DNA of 64,000 bases from Molanna angustata (Eukaryota > Arthropoda > Insecta > Trichoptera > Molannidae): positions 7,142,629-7,206,628 of the forward strand of contig OY754978.1 in the NCBI GenBank assembly GCA_963576475.1, written 5' to 3'. The notes under the pieces are model-generated. The model made no database searches. It worked only from the letters and a program-made list of their open reading frames with translations, and was not told where the DNA came from. The position numbers and the translations under genes are program-made. Positions within the stretch are counted from its first letter, which is position 1; the number at the start of each line of letters is the position of its first letter. Of this stretch, positions 9,652-22,160 are shown one piece after another.

Positions 9652-9745
9652 TTTCATTAATATCTAAATAATTCTTTTGAACGTGTGTATTTCACTGAAG
9701 TCCTAAACGCCTGGACTGTTTTTGATGATTTTTTCTATATTACTA
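9652..9745 (+). repeat. Family O partial copy
   Basis: It shares ATTCTTTTGAACGTGTGTAT, CTGAAGTCCTAAACGCC and GATGATTTTTTC with the block at 4240-4320, in the same orientation. It ends where family G begins. Confidence 0.45.
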
Positions 9746-9962
9746 TTGGTGTCCCGTAAGAGCCGGTTAATCCAAAATACATAACAGGCATCTTTCATAG
9801 TTCATCAATCATTCTGAATATTGACTTTTATGTGAGACGAGACTGATTTGTGGATATACGCGCATGTGTCATGCTTCCTTTTATAAGATAATGCACACCC
9901 GCACAACTTCCCCTAGTTACCCCACATTGTAGGATATTCTGTGATGATGTATGGTTATTTCT
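9740..9962 (+). repeat. SINE-like family G, copy 1
   Basis: The blocks GTGTCCCGTAAGAGCCGG, GATATACGCGCATGTGTC, TATAAGATAATGCACACCC and TAGTTACCCCACATTGTAGG occur in the same order at 23387-23668 and, inverted, at 56937-57205. The 3' end resembles the LINE-A tail (TACCCCA, short loop, TGGGATA, GGCGTGATGGTATG). Confidence 0.6.
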
Positions 9963-12900
9963 ATGTTTGCTGAACCAGCTAATAGCAAGCAAACCGACGT
10001 TCGGGGAGGACAACGTCTGTCGGGTATCGCTAATAAAATATAAAACGAAATTCGTGTTTGTACGATTGTATCAATATATAAATTCATTTATTATTACGTC
10101 AATCCATTAGTTTGTTGAAAACGATCCTAAATCGAAGAATATTAATATATAATATTTTTAATGGGGTCCACCATCAATGATATCCCGCTGTGGTAGTCTT
10201 AGCTCCCTGTGAGTGACAGACAGCCAGTTGTGAGTGACATGGGTAGAACTAACCCCTGTTTTCTATGTATGGTATACTCGGAAGGAAACTGGACTCCCTG
10301 CTGAAATTTAAGACGGGGACTCTATAAGCGAACCCACTTTTATAAAAGATACGACATCGTCGAAAAATAATCTTTCATAACATTCATTAGACTGATGTTA
10401 GTTATCTGGATGCAATGAAATAACAACTCTTAGATTAAATTTACGAAACGTTTACAACTATGTTTTCTCGTTGTAATCAATTTCATTGATCAATGATGAC
10501 AATGTATATTAAAACTGTCACCATTTATTATAGCTTTTAATTGTCTTCCCTTAACAATCTTAATTTTATCTAAAGTTTCCAGCATGATTCATTTGATATT
10601 TTGATAAAATTGTATTTCATACAAAATTGTATATCAAAGAATTTTGTATATGATAAATAAATTTGAATTTGCGTTAGTTAAATTTGAATTTTATTCTGTA
10701 ATGTAAATGCAAAAAATAATATTTTTTTAACATGATTTCTATGTAAAAACAGCTAAAATCATTTCTAAACATGATTTACTTGTCAACTTAATTAAAATTA
10801 AGGAAAAATTAATGATTTTTTTATGGATTATTTTGAGAATAAAAGTTATTGAGTAATTTAATGTATGCTAGTGAAAAAAAAATAAAGAACACAGATACAA
10901 CATCTAAAGACCTTGGTATCGCTGGAATGCACTGTTGAGGAAATGATGTTATATGGTTGATTTTTAAAACGCCATTATTGTCAATTCAAAATTATACTTG
11001 ATACTACATAGATAATCAGTTCTTTCAGAATTTATAGAATTTTTTTATATTTTGTTACTTTTATCAATATCTTAATCTCCAAGCACGTCTATATTTTCTT
11101 TGTAACATCTATATGGGAAATAATGTTATTACACTTATATATCAACTTAATGTATAAAACAAAAATATATATTTGTGATGTGTTATTGTTTTTTTTCTTA
11201 ATAAATAAATAAATAAATACGTGAAGAAAATTTTCAAATGGTGTTTTCAATTTTTTTTTTGATAAACGTCTTTTTACATCACCTTAGCATAATATTATTC
11301 TTTTCTTAAGCGATGATGATGCGTCATCAACTTGTATATAACTATATTTGTTAAATAATTCTTAAACATAACCATTTCTGTTTCCTTCAATTTCCTCCTT
11401 TCTTCTTATTTTAAATAGTCTATATTCATAACAGTTAGTATTACAATGCAGTCATACTGTTTTTCTTTAATTTGTCTGCTTGTTGTTTTAAAATGGACCA
11501 TATTTAGTGGTACAGAATTCACTTTCCATTTCTTTGTGACAATAAATCTGATTGCGTGTATTTGATTTTAAATTCAACAAAGAAATATTAATCGCTTTGA
11601 ACTCCTATGTAAAATCCTCCTCCAAATTTCAAGTAAGTACTTAGGTATATAAAATTCAATCAAGCACTTATTTCACAAATCGCTGAGAATTTTGAAACTG
11701 CTCGCGCATAGGTGAATATGAAATTTTAGATTTCATGCCCCCACTGCCACATGTATTAAATATGATAAGGAATATTAACTAACCAGATCCGACTTGGCTG
11801 GCTGCCGGGTAGTGAATTTACTTCATCGTATCACGCTCATAATACATGAGCCACCTTTCACCCTCCCTAGTCATACAACCAGCCCTTTCTTCACCAGCAG
11901 GGATTTACATTGAACTTAACATTGAATTGTTGTAATTTGTCAAATATCTTCCAGAATCGCCATCATTTTTTCAACAGACAAATTTCAACCGATACTCGGA
12001 GCAACGCATGAAGGCGATTTTGATGATTGTACATTTGATAGAAGTTCCAAAATTATTAACAGGTAATCGTGGGGGATAAAATGATGTACTTATCACATTT
12101 GTCCCTCGACGCATAGCATTCAATAATTACGAACCATCATCAGAGCCCAAACGTCAAAAACTCCATCATACTTTGCCCCGAGTATAATTATTTTTTCCTT
12201 ATGTTTTATGTTTATTGAGTTATTCAATAAACGTGCAACTGATAAATTAATATTCATGTATCTGGTAGAAATACAAGAGCGCCGAGTGTTTTTTACTGTG
12301 ACAATTATTTTTCAAATGTATAACGAATTTCGGCGCTCGTTTGCATCCAACGTCTAAGTAACGAGTATTCCTCAAGAATAGACTTTTTTGAGGTTGATGC
12401 TGGTTTTGGCTTTTGTAAGAGTACCTAACATGTACAGAACCCTGTTTCGTAATTAGTTATTTCATGTATTTAAAGAATCTTGTCTTGTTTTTTTGTTACT
12501 TAAAGAAAGTATTTATATTTTTGTTATCAAAATATATTTTTATTTATTGTCCTCGTTTATTTCAGTACATAATATGTTACTTATTGTTTTATTGTAAAGG
12601 TTTTTATTTTTACCAGGTGTTTAATTATTTTATTTCTTTATTATATGATGTTATTTCCATGCGTATATTTGTAAAAGGCAGCTTGTGCCGAATAAGGAAA
12701 CAAATAAGTAAATATTTAAGAAGGAAATGTATTCATCAAGTAATTCATGAACGATATTCCTTCTGCGTCTTACAATTCTCTTTTTCCATTCCATATCATT
12801 GTTGGTCAGTCTGTATATTTATCGAATTCGCCCGTTCCTGATATCGTGAAATGTCATGGTTTTAAGTTTGGTCTTTCATTTTCACAACAATAAGATTCTA

Positions 12901-13319
12901 AATGGCTTTCTAAACAACCCAATAAAAGACAATAAAACCTGACGCGCGACGAAACAATAAGAGGATAAGCTTTACGAGGAGCACAACCAGAACATAAAAA
13001 TTAGTGTTCGGACTACGGTGGTAGTTGCAGAAGTAATGGAGAAATAATTTCTGAACGTGTTAGGAATATACATGTTGGTAGTACAGATGGGGTGTGTCTG
13101 GCTGATGTATGAGATTATTTGTGTTGGACATACATATTATATGCTCCCACCAGGCCAGGGGTAGATACGGAATACTTCACAGTATCAGCTGAACGACGTA
13201 CATATAATAATGTACTCTACACATTGGCGAATATAACCCCACGAGCGCTTGGGCACTCCAAATCGTTGGGGCCTCAATATAACACATTCAACCAAACATC
13301 GTACATTTTATAAAAATAG
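9963..13319. other. No gene seen; AT-rich spacer
   Basis: A 3.3-kb stretch with only AT-driven frames. The longest (12464-12841) is rich in Phe, Tyr, Ile and Leu, as expected from T-rich DNA. There is a short (AAAT)n run at 11206-11225 and a 9-bp inverted pair (GAGCGCCGA/TCGGCGCTC) at 12276 and 12331. Confidence 0.5.
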
Positions 13320-13545
13320 GGAGTCTGCAAAAGGCGGGGCACGACAAAAAAAGTGAGTGAAGAAATGATTCTTCACGCGAAGCCCCAAGGTAGACGTAGC
13401 GTTGGTAGACTCAATCTCCGGAGTTGGACGAAGTGCAGCGAGATTTTAACTTGATTAGTATAATAGACCAGAATAGTGCATGTCAGATAATGTGATAAAG
13501 TAATGCTGGAGGAAGCCAAGAGCCCACAACGGACTTTAAATATGT
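13320..13545 (+). pseudogene. LINE-B C-terminal remnant
   Basis: A decayed copy of the end of the LINE-B polyprotein. PQGRRSVGRLNLRSW corresponds to the basic GRP-RW block, and the last codons read RAHNGL before TAA, matching KAHNGL at 59670-59689. Frameshifts and substitutions are extensive. Confidence 0.55.
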
Positions 13546-13670
13546 TCCTACTTCCATTTGTTTGTGTTGAAAAAAATATTAGTACAATTTGCCCTAATTA
13601 AGTTATAAATCAATCTACTTGCTCAAAAACTGTGCAAATTAATATTGTTTATAGTAATAATTTTCGACCC

Positions 13671-13878
13671 TCGCTGACCCCCGTGGCACAGTTAGTAAGC
13701 CAATTGGCTACTGTGCTGGCGTCCTGGTTTGGATTCCCATCAGAGAAGAAATTAATTTAAATTCATTCCTCGCGCAAATATTTCTTCTCTGGGCTAGAAA
13801 CACTGGTTAGCTGGAAGAAATTGCCATATGGCAATAATTTCGCCACTTGCGCAGGGTGCAAGGGAGTTTTTATTTTAT
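13671..13878 (+). mobile_element. tRNA-derived SINE family H, copy 1
   Basis: The head CCGTGGCACAGTTAGTAAG is an A-box-like segment and TGGATTCCC a partial B box. The body carries TATTTCTTCTCTGGGCTAG and AACACTGGTTAGCTGGAAG. The tail ATTGCCATATGGCAATAA resembles the LINE tail at 21465. It ends in T/A-rich DNA. Other copies are at 54770-54968, 27282-27470 (inverted) and, more decayed, 53085-53225. Confidence 0.65.
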
Positions 13879-14639
13879 TATGATATGATATAAAAAAATA
13901 TTTGATACATATTGTATTTTTTTCAGTTTTTTTCTTAAATATTTGTACGAATTGGAAAAAAATGTTTCTATTATGATCTTGACAATTTTGTTAGTTGTAT
14001 TTAAAGTATGAAAAAAAAATTAAGTCAAAGTTCTGTATAGTGGAAGGAGACTACATTTTTAATTAAATATATTTATATATTTTTTTTTTAATTTACACGA
14101 TAATTTCTAACGTATTTGTATAGTATATGTTGCACCTGGAGGCCCCTTAAGTGCTTGCGCTTAGGGCCACGCCAGTTCTTGATTCGCCACTGTTCGATTA
14201 TGTACTTGCACAGTGTATCAGTCTTTCACCAAACTGTGCAGTTTTCCCCTCTTGACCACCCCAGAAAAACATTGATGAATTTTATGAAATCATGTTCGTC
14301 TGGAATCCTCGTCTAGACTGGCCGTTTGGTAATAATTTAGAGGCACTTGGGAATTTTCATTTGAAAAATATTTAAGCCAGTCTCCAACCAGAGGAATTCA
14401 GAGAAAAGTTATGCTCGTATAATGTCGGAGACAGTTTGAAAAATTAAGTCGAACATACAATATTTATACAAAACATTACACGATACAATATAAAAGTTGA
14501 TAAACTTACACTCGAACCATTTCCCTATATTCGTATAAGATCAAATATATGAATTACTAAATTGCTACACATAAGCTGTTTTTCTTCACTAAACCCAGTT
14601 TTATAACCAAACTTCTAGAAACTTTTAAACGTGGAGGGG
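13879..14639. other. No gene seen
   Basis: AT-rich, with a slightly GC-richer patch at 14120-14320. No repeat family or exon recognised. Confidence 0.45.
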
Positions 14640-15105
14640 ACGCGGTTTGCTATCAAACCATTAGAATCATCGCTGACGCTACAGTCTTCTACCCTGGAAG
14701 ACCCTGGCCTCCTTGAGAAATAATCGTTTCCATCCTTCTCTATCGACTGCCAGTCTTTTCCAATTTACCAAGTCCATTTCTCATATATTGCACAGCACGT
14801 CGTCCAGCCATCTCAACCTAGGTCTACCTCTACTTCTTCAACCTTCAGTGCAGGTGTCTAACACTTTTTTGTTGCGCTGTCATCATCCATCCGGCACACA
14901 CGCCCAAATCAACGTAGGATCTAAATTGTTATAAATTGGACTACGTTAGTTTTATTATACATTGCCTCTAGCTCATGATTGTACCGTATTCTTAAGACCC
15001 CTCCAACGTAAGATAGGCCAAAGGTTTTCCTGTATATTATCCTTTCAAACACTAATAACATAGGTATTTTCATCAGTGCCCAAGATTCCGCTCAGTATAT
15101 AAGAA
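14640..15105 (-). pseudogene. LINE-B C-terminal region, antisense copy
   Basis: Read on the minus strand from 15105 downwards it gives ESWALMKI, LLVFERIIYRKTFG, RIRYNHELEAMYNK and VVQFI, then RSRGRPRLRWLDDV, DLVNW and AVDREGWKRLFLKEARV. These are in the same order as the copy at 59219-59689 (FERKVLRKIFG, ALEALYSEPN, RGRPKMRWLDDV, WRRILKEAKA). Stops (for example before EMDLVNW) and at least one frame change show it is dead. The catalytic domain is missing. Confidence 0.7.
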
Positions 15106-15608
15106 CTATCGGAGAAGACTTTTGTATTTAATAAGGACCTTAGTATTTCTCGAGATTTGTCTTGACTTGTGGTGTTTTGAGTAGCCCATAGATACTCTGA
15201 GCCTCGCTTTTATTTTTATGCTAATATTATTGTCCGATTGAAAACATCAGCTATGTACGGAAACAAATAAAAATGGATAAATTAATAACGCATGTTGCGT
15301 TATGTTCAAATAAAAACCTAAGAATATCAGTGCAGATCAATTGAAATGTTAGGTTAGGCGACATCACGTCGACACATGACTATCAGTAGGTATTATATAC
15401 TCTTTGCACATGACGATAAATAAACATAGCCGAGCAGTGCGCAGCACGCATGCGTAGTCTGCGCCATAGACAAATTGAGTTCAAATTAATATCTACGGTG
15501 CATTATTTTTTTTATAATATTTTAGTTTAAGGAACAACGTCAGTTACAGAATACGAAATTTTGTTCAAATGACATTGATTCAAAAATTTTAGAACTTTCC
15601 TATTTTAT

Positions 15609-15850
15609 TTTTTAACAGATTTTTAATTATCTCAATAGAGACGAAGTTGGAATATTTATTGTAGGAGAACCGGGAAATCAAGGCACCTACAGGGCTTACG
15701 ACCTGTCATCGGCTCAGATTTCCTATTTTAGTTCAAAATGTTACTGAATAGGACTCAATGTCAAGGCACCTACAGGGCTTACGACCTGGCATCGGCTCAG
15801 ATTTCCTATTTTAGTTCAAAATGTTACTGAATAGGACTCAATGTCTTTGC
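15609..15850 (+). repeat. Family F copy with 83-bp tandem duplication
   Basis: It begins TTTTTAACAGATTTTTAATT and continues through GAGACGAAGTTGGAATATT. The 83-bp unit 15678-15760 is repeated at 15761-15843 with one visible difference (TGTCATC versus TGGCATC). Confidence 0.75.
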
Positions 15851-16554
15851 GTTTATCTCTTATTGCAGTTAGCAACAACATATATACCTATACTTACATT
15901 ATTAAGGCGGTCAATTGCGCGATTTTGTGTATTTGACATGAAAAATTATATTTTTTGTGCATGCACTTGAGAAATTTGTAGCAGATAAATTATCCTCAGA
16001 TTAAATTATCCACGCTAGTAATAAATAATTCAGGGTTCGTAGCGGACTGAAGCGCCAGTGATGATGATCAAATAATCCACACTATTTAAATAATTTTCCA
16101 GTGAGATATCTGACAGATTTATAGTACATTTTTTTATTGTCATTTTTTGTACAATTATTATTTGTGCAATATGACAGTCTAATACTTCTCCCCATGCTAT
16201 CATACCTTAAGTCAAGACATATTGTGCCATAATGAAGTACATCATTTTAATTAGGCATATCTGTTTTGACTATACTGAGTATTTTTTTAATATCTATCCT
16301 AGGTGTCTTGTTTTTTTACATAAGTTTTTAACATGTTAGTTCCATATTAAATGTAAATTAATTATAATACCTTAATATTTCAATAAAAAATTTAAATTAA
16401 AAACCATATGACGCTCATACACAAGAACTAAATTTTAAATCGTAACGTACCTATATATTTTCCAATACTCAATGCTCGAACAAATATAGCAGTTATTTTT
16501 TTCTGTTAAATTTATTTTTCATTAATAACAGCTTTAAAATCGCATTTTATATTT
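15851..16554. other. No gene seen
   Basis: AT-rich spacer without recognised repeats or frames of note. Confidence 0.45.
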
Positions 16555-16640
16555 TGTGGAAAAATGACTCGCAAAATCTGGCGTTCCCCAAGGAACAATA
16601 TTGGGCCCTCTAATGTTCGTTATATACATATTTAATTATT
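16555..16640 (+). pseudogene. Reverse transcriptase motif fragment
   Basis: The bases translate to LAKSGVPQGTILGPLMFVIYI. SGVPQG-ILGPL-F is the conserved reverse transcriptase motif preceding the FADD catalytic box. Further decayed sequence to about 16720 may hold a remnant of the catalytic block, but it cannot be read with confidence. The element family is unclear. Confidence 0.7.
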
Positions 16641-19014
16641 TTCCGTACTAAATTTTTGTTTTAAATATTTCGGTAGCAGATGTGTTTTTTGCAATGACTG
16701 CTTCATACGGTTAGAAGTGTTTATTGTTCAATGCGAGATCGGTTTTGGCTTTAATGTACATTTATTCCATTTTTGATTATGTTTTTTTGGCATCCACCCT
16801 TTCATATTTCATGGAATTTTCTCGTCGAACGTGACCCAAGTAATCTCCTTCTTTCTCGACTATGTTCACTCGGAAGATTTGACCCCTGTTTTCGGTCTGC
16901 CGATCCTCGAGAATTTGTATTGGAGCTATGTTTCTCTACACAATATTTTATTTTTGTTTCCTCCGATACATTTATTATTATTATCTCATATGATTTCTTC
17001 TAAAAATAATTGAGTTCAAATTCATTTATGTATTATAAAATATATCCGCTCGAAAACATAATTTTTAAGCTCCTCGAAAGGAAGTAGCTTTGAAAGAGAG
17101 ACGACGAAAGATCATTTTATACGAGAAATGAAATAATTTTATACGACTGTTGAAATGCTAAATGAAAGCGATTTCAATGACCATCATGGACATCCTTTGT
17201 TTTTATAAATATGTTTTTGGAAATATGCCAGTAGCTGACATTGTAAAAAATCTTTTTTTTTTCTTTAAGAGGAGGTACATCCAATTATTGTTTGAGCTGT
17301 TGGTTAAACAAGTTAAACTCCGATAGTATTGATGGCTGTAGTAAATAACTTTGATGTACCGTTTATATCCTTTCACAATACATTATGTATGTTTATATAG
17401 GCCGGCCACGCTTGACTTTAGTATGACGTCATCAAAAAACTATGCGACCCGTCGTAAGTCGTATGTTTTTACATGTAATTTGGATGCCAATACGGTGACC
17501 ATCATTTTGTTTACAATGGACCCAATTTTTTTATTTAACTTTGATCATCTTTCCATTTTCACTTATTACATCATTTAAGACAATAAAGAATGTAATTATT
17601 AATTCTTACCTTACTTAACATGTCTGCGTAAGGGCAGCTATAAGGAATTAGGTCCATTCTACGCTTCCGAAGTAGTGCACTACGTAGCCTTTGGGAAGGT
17701 TTGCAATCTGATAAATTAATAATATATTTTTTCGATCTTATAATAAGAGAAGGTGAAACACAGAATTCGGTCAAGATTGTTCTATAGTAGGGCTGCTGTG
17801 TTAATGGAGGAGTCCGAGAAGCAACTGGTTCGAGTATGTTGAAGGTTTACTGTGATTTGATGTTGCAACTGAGGACTTTACACAATATAAACAATTTTTC
17901 AAAAGTAAAACAGGTCATGTTAAACACATCATATTTAATAAATAATAAAATATCAATGACAAATAAATGGTTGTGGTGTGTATGAAACAAATTTCATACA
18001 TTCTATTTGTTAAAATAATGCTTTTGTTGTTTAAAAATACGCACTAGGACAAATTGTCACCCTATAGACGAAGATTTGAAATATTTCTTTAAAACGTCAT
18101 TCACATTCACAAACGTCACGTGGTATCTTCGAAATAAGTGTATGATTTATAAAAGACGTACGTTTCAACATTTTATATGGGAGTTTGGTTTTTTCACTGC
18201 GACTTACTTTCATCTTCCGTCTTTGTTTTTTTATATACAGAGAATAAGAAATAGATACATTAAAAGCAGAAGTATTTTTGTTCGATCGACATATTTTTGC
18301 GATGAGTCATACCAAAGTCAAGATTGGCCAGCCTATAATTGAAATTGTTTGCTGTATAAGACAATTACGTTTGACATTATCTGTTTTATATTGGCAGTAA
18401 GAATGTAGACCATATACGGACTGACGTGAAATATTTGTATATTCTTATTTTTTGATAATCATTTTATTTTGTCATTTGAATTTCGCTTCAAAGCTTTATA
18501 CATTAAAGTGTCCATTCTTTAAGGATTCTTTTTTGTTTATTTCCTTTCGCGTTACCGTCATTCAGAATCATTTTGTCTGTCATTATGTATTGTATGGAAG
18601 TTATAAAAGTATTTTTATCGCGAACATACAGGTTTTATGTCCATTTTATTCAAGACATCGTTTTTCTTGTAAATGTTTCCTATATTTTGTATGTCGCCAT
18701 TTTCCTGAATGCGATATAAGCATTCAATGGAAAGATGCTCAACGGTATAAATTTGACATTATTCAAAACGCTATTGAATTTTAATTTTTCATCTCTATAA
18801 CAATATTTGTGTAAAAATAAATCTGCATATAAACAAAGTAGACCTCGTCATTAATAAAAATATCATTTAATCATTATCACATTTATTTAAAATTTTAAAA
18901 AAGTATTTCATCACTATATTTAGAAAATCTTCTTTTAGTGTGACGTGTCAGGTCCACCCGACGTTGACTTTTATTTTACTTTATATTACTTCTCGGACAA
19001 TTAACACGTACAGG
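16641..19014. other. No supported gene; several chance frames
   Basis: Plus-strand frames of 88 and 110 codons (18076-18342 and 18452-18784) exist but show no domain, no recognisable homology and AT-driven composition. A CRE-like palindrome TGACGTCA is present at 17424-17431. Confidence 0.4.
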
Positions 19015-19115
19015 TACAGGTAGTATTAATTTAACACGCACCCAATAACTAGTTGCCACATTCTGGAGACTAAAGATAGTAATCGTCTCACAGATTTCAT
19101 AAGAGAATGAATGTG
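19015..19115 (-). mobile_element. SINE family I, antisense fragment
   Basis: The minus strand reads ATCTGTGAGACGAT, CCAGAATGTGGCAACTAGTT and GGGTGCGTGTTAAATTAATA, the body and tail of family I. Confidence 0.6.
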
Positions 19116-19884
19116 TGTTTAATACCAGTAGAATATGGCTTTGTTAGCCGAAACGGTCATTGGTGTTTTAATGAAAGCATTGTAGAAACTTGAAAATATT
19201 CTCGAAATAATTACTAAAGCTCGATTGTTTTAGTCCAAAAAAAATTCTTCTCGGATTAATCGCTCGGATTAGGCATTCTTATTTTATACATGCATTTCAA
19301 CTTTTTCAATTCGTAATACTAACGTGTATGTAGTCACATGATATCTGATGTTTCGTTTGACGCAGTGCCCAAGAACTCAGACGCTGGACATGCAGCACGT
19401 TTTAAATTAACCTATGTAGTTTGGTAATTTCATTACCCATCTCATATTCCTTATACATGCACCCCTGTTATGTGGATGTTATCAATCACACACGTCAATT
19501 AATTATATCTCCTGTCATATGCGGTACAAAACCTCCTCCCACCATTTTCAGTCGGCCTAGACTATAACACCTCCCCACTCAGTTGTATATAGGTACATAG
19601 TTCCTTGTTGCATTTTATGCGGCATTCGATGTAATTGAACGAAACGTAATTCAATACATTATATCTATATCATTTATGTCTACCTCCAACTACCCGTTTC
19701 CAAACAATGGTTGGAATCACAGAATATAAAGAAGTAATTAAATACATTATAAAATAAAAATATTTTTTAACATATCGCAAAAAACATTTAAAATATTATT
19801 TATACGCTGACTCAATATGCTCGATTGCTTTTATTTATATATTTATTTATTTTAATAACATTCACATATTACACAATAAGCGCA

Positions 19885-19935
19885 GGATGGCGGGCTTATT
19901 ACCATGTTGCAATATCTTCCAACCAACCATCCATT
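19885..19935 (-). repeat. LINE-type shared tail, antisense
   Basis: On the minus strand it reads GGTTGGTTGGAAGATATTGC followed by TAATAAGCCCGCC. A LINE-A copy lies immediately upstream on the same strand. Confidence 0.55.
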
Positions 19936-19937
19936 TA

Positions 19938-20425
19938 TTTACCCCCCCCCCATACCATCACGCCATTTCCCTATTTGGGGTAGGCAGAGAGAACCGAACG
20001 CCAGACTCCTCTCTCTTGACATACATTCCTCGCTTCATTCACGTCCATACATCGTCTCATACACGCTCTTCTATTATTCTTACTTCTAACATCTCCATCT
20101 TTCAAAATCCCATTTATGTGATCGTGCCAACTCTTTCTTGGTCGACCTCTACTTTTCATTCCTCTTTTATCAGCCTTGTATACTTTTTTGTCAGACGGTC
20201 ATCACTCATTCTTTCTATGTGGCCGAACCACCTTAGGGCATTTATTTTCATCTTACTTACGATATTTCTTTCAATCTTACATTCTCGTCTAATATCCTCA
20301 TTTCTTATTCTATCATACATCGTTTTACCACACATTCGTCTTAGTGACCTCATTTCGATGAGGGAAATCGTGTGTATGATATTATGTACCAATTTATCTG
20401 AATAAAAAATAGGAACAAAAAACAA
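19938..20425 (-). pseudogene. LINE-A C-terminal region, antisense copy
   Basis: On the minus strand it reads EMRSLRRMCGKTMYDRIRN, then KINALRWFGHIERMSDDRL. After a frame change near 20160 comes RGRPRKSWHDHINGILKDGD, and it ends VLSAYPK. The tryptophan replaced by a stop at 213 is intact here. The 3' end is GGCGTGATGGTATG followed by a G-run (plus-strand C-run at 19939-19948) instead of a clean (GTAT)n tail. A frameshift and missing upstream domains make it non-functional. Confidence 0.75.
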
Positions 20426-20796
20426 ACAACATTAAAAATATTACAAAAATAGTGGGATGAGAGAGGAGAAGTTTTCCGTCTTTGTTTATTTTTTTTCTCC
20501 GTCTATGTTGTTTTCTATTTTTTAAGAAAAAAAAATCAAATAGCTACATTACATTAAATGCTTTCAAGGATAAAATAGAGAACGATAGACTCCTTTCCAA
20601 GAAAAAAATATTGTGTAAAGTTTGAATACCTATGTCATACCATAAATACAAAAATCAAGGAAACACAATATTAAAAAAAAATGTAAAAAAATGAAAAAAA
20701 AAAATGTAGGAAGGTTAACGTTATTTTCTAGAAAAAAATGTATTTATTACAAGATATCGATTTTTAATAGTTCAGATAAGATGAATTCATGCAAAA

Positions 20797-20990
20797 CGAG
20801 TGGGTTGTGGCCAACGCTATACACCTCACCACCAAGTCATTCCACACAGAAATCAAATTTGTATTAAAAATTTTCAACATTTTCGTGAAATGAGTTTGTT
20901 AAATAATTTTTGATTTCAATATTTTATTATGAAAACTTGATAATTTTTCAGTCATTTTATGAAAGTGATGTGATTTTTTAATGGGTCTAA
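20797..20990 (-). repeat. Dispersed repeat family M, antisense copy
   Basis: It shares TTTAACAAACTCATTTCA and AAATGTTGAAAATTTTTA (minus strand) with copies at 49385-49620 and 52030-52260. The end reads GGTGGTGAGGTGTATAGCG, then TTGGCC. Confidence 0.6.
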
Positions 20991-21280
20991 GCAATTATTA
21001 GGTACTTATACAAATTTGCATAATTTGAAAAGAATCGAATGAGTACTTTAGTCTATAATCGGTAAAACACAATAAACACGCCGTACACAGCACGTAGTAC
21101 ACATAGAGATACATTGTGATGAAACTTTGAGAATACAATCTCAGCATGGTACTAGTTGATAGTCTGCAATAAAAAAACATGAAAATTGCGTGTTCAAAAC
21201 TTCCTACTTTATCTCCTTAGGGTAGTGAGGAGTAAAAATATAACAAATTTTATAATACATTAAAAAATATTTTATTTTGT

Positions 21281-21540
21281 TTATTGCCACGAGGCAATCT
21301 TTTCCAACGAACCTGTGGAAGTATACGAGGTATCCTATATACACCCCCACCAATCAAAACCTGATTCAGTTCTCATTTAGAATTCTTTCGGGCCAGTCGC
21401 ACTAGTAAACATCATGTAACCACACACCAGCAGTTTTTAAAACGTCCCACTATAGGTATATTCGTTGTTTGGAAGATATTGCCATTTGGCAATAAGCCCG
21501 CCATTGTGCACTTGTGCTCAGAAAGTTTAAAATAAATAAA
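21281..21540. repeat. Inverted pair of LINE tails around a 150-bp spacer
   Basis: 21281-21312 reads as the shared LINE tail on the minus strand (GGTTCGTTGGAAAAGATTGC), and 21465-21510 as the same tail on the plus strand (TTGTTTGGAAGATATTGCC then GGCAATAAGCCCGCC). The two tails face away from each other's bodies, so two independent insertions meet here. Confidence 0.55.
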
Positions 21541-21682
21541 TATATTCACAAATACCCACAAACCCATGAAACACATCGAGAAATACAAGTAAATTCAGTG
21601 CAATAATGAACTATAATGGTTATTTTCTAAACAACTATTTATGAGATGGTTGTATTCATCATCATCATATTTTTAATTTGCT

Positions 21683-21770
21683 GTGAGGCACCGACTTAGA
21701 ATAGTGCTTCCACTCTTTTCTATTATCATCGTTTTGGGTTGTCACTTTAGAGCAGGGTAATTAAAAATAT
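21683..21770 (+). repeat. SINE-like family G fragment
   Basis: GAGGCACCGACTTAGAATAG followed by TGCTTCCACTCTTTTCT matches the opening of the copy at 23387. Confidence 0.45.
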
Positions 21771-21894
21771 AATAACATTTCACAAAGTATATCACACCAT
21801 ACCAGTACACCATATACTCGTTTTAAACCATATATAATCATTTTTTGTACCGTTACAATATATGTTTCCTTGATAAATAAATCTCGCTATGGGA

Positions 21895-22160
21895 CCTTTG
21901 GTATATGATGGATGTGGCCAAAAGAATAGTGGAGTCAATTCGGAGTTGGGCGGGTCGTAAATGTTGGATGTCGGATGGAAGTTGGTCAAAGATTGTGATG
22001 GACTGAAGGCAAAGTACAGAACGCAGAAGCGTGGGAAGGCCCCAGACTAGACGGTCCGACGGCATCAAAAGAATAGCTGGTCCAGTATAGCGGCACAAGA
22101 AGGAGCCCTGTGGTAGTCCAAACGGGAGGCCTTTGAGAAGAGGCTGAGTAAGTAAATAAA
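21895..22160 (+). pseudogene. LINE C-terminal remnant (GRPQTR type)
   Basis: The plus strand encodes GRPQTRRSDGIKRIAGPV and, after a frame change, AAQEGALW-SKREAFEKRLS. This resembles the end of a common insect endonuclease/reverse-transcriptase polyprotein (GRPQTRW-DDIKRIAG, LWKSL-EAF). Stops and shifts show it is dead. Confidence 0.6.

Noticed and set aside
12464..12841. 125-codon hydrophobic frame resembling a membrane protein
   Set aside because: The Phe/Tyr/Ile/Leu content follows from T-rich DNA; no conserved motif or flanking signal.
18452..18784. 110-codon frame, with an 88-codon frame just upstream
   Set aside because: No domain, no splice context and no family recognised; AT-rich DNA gives such frames by chance.
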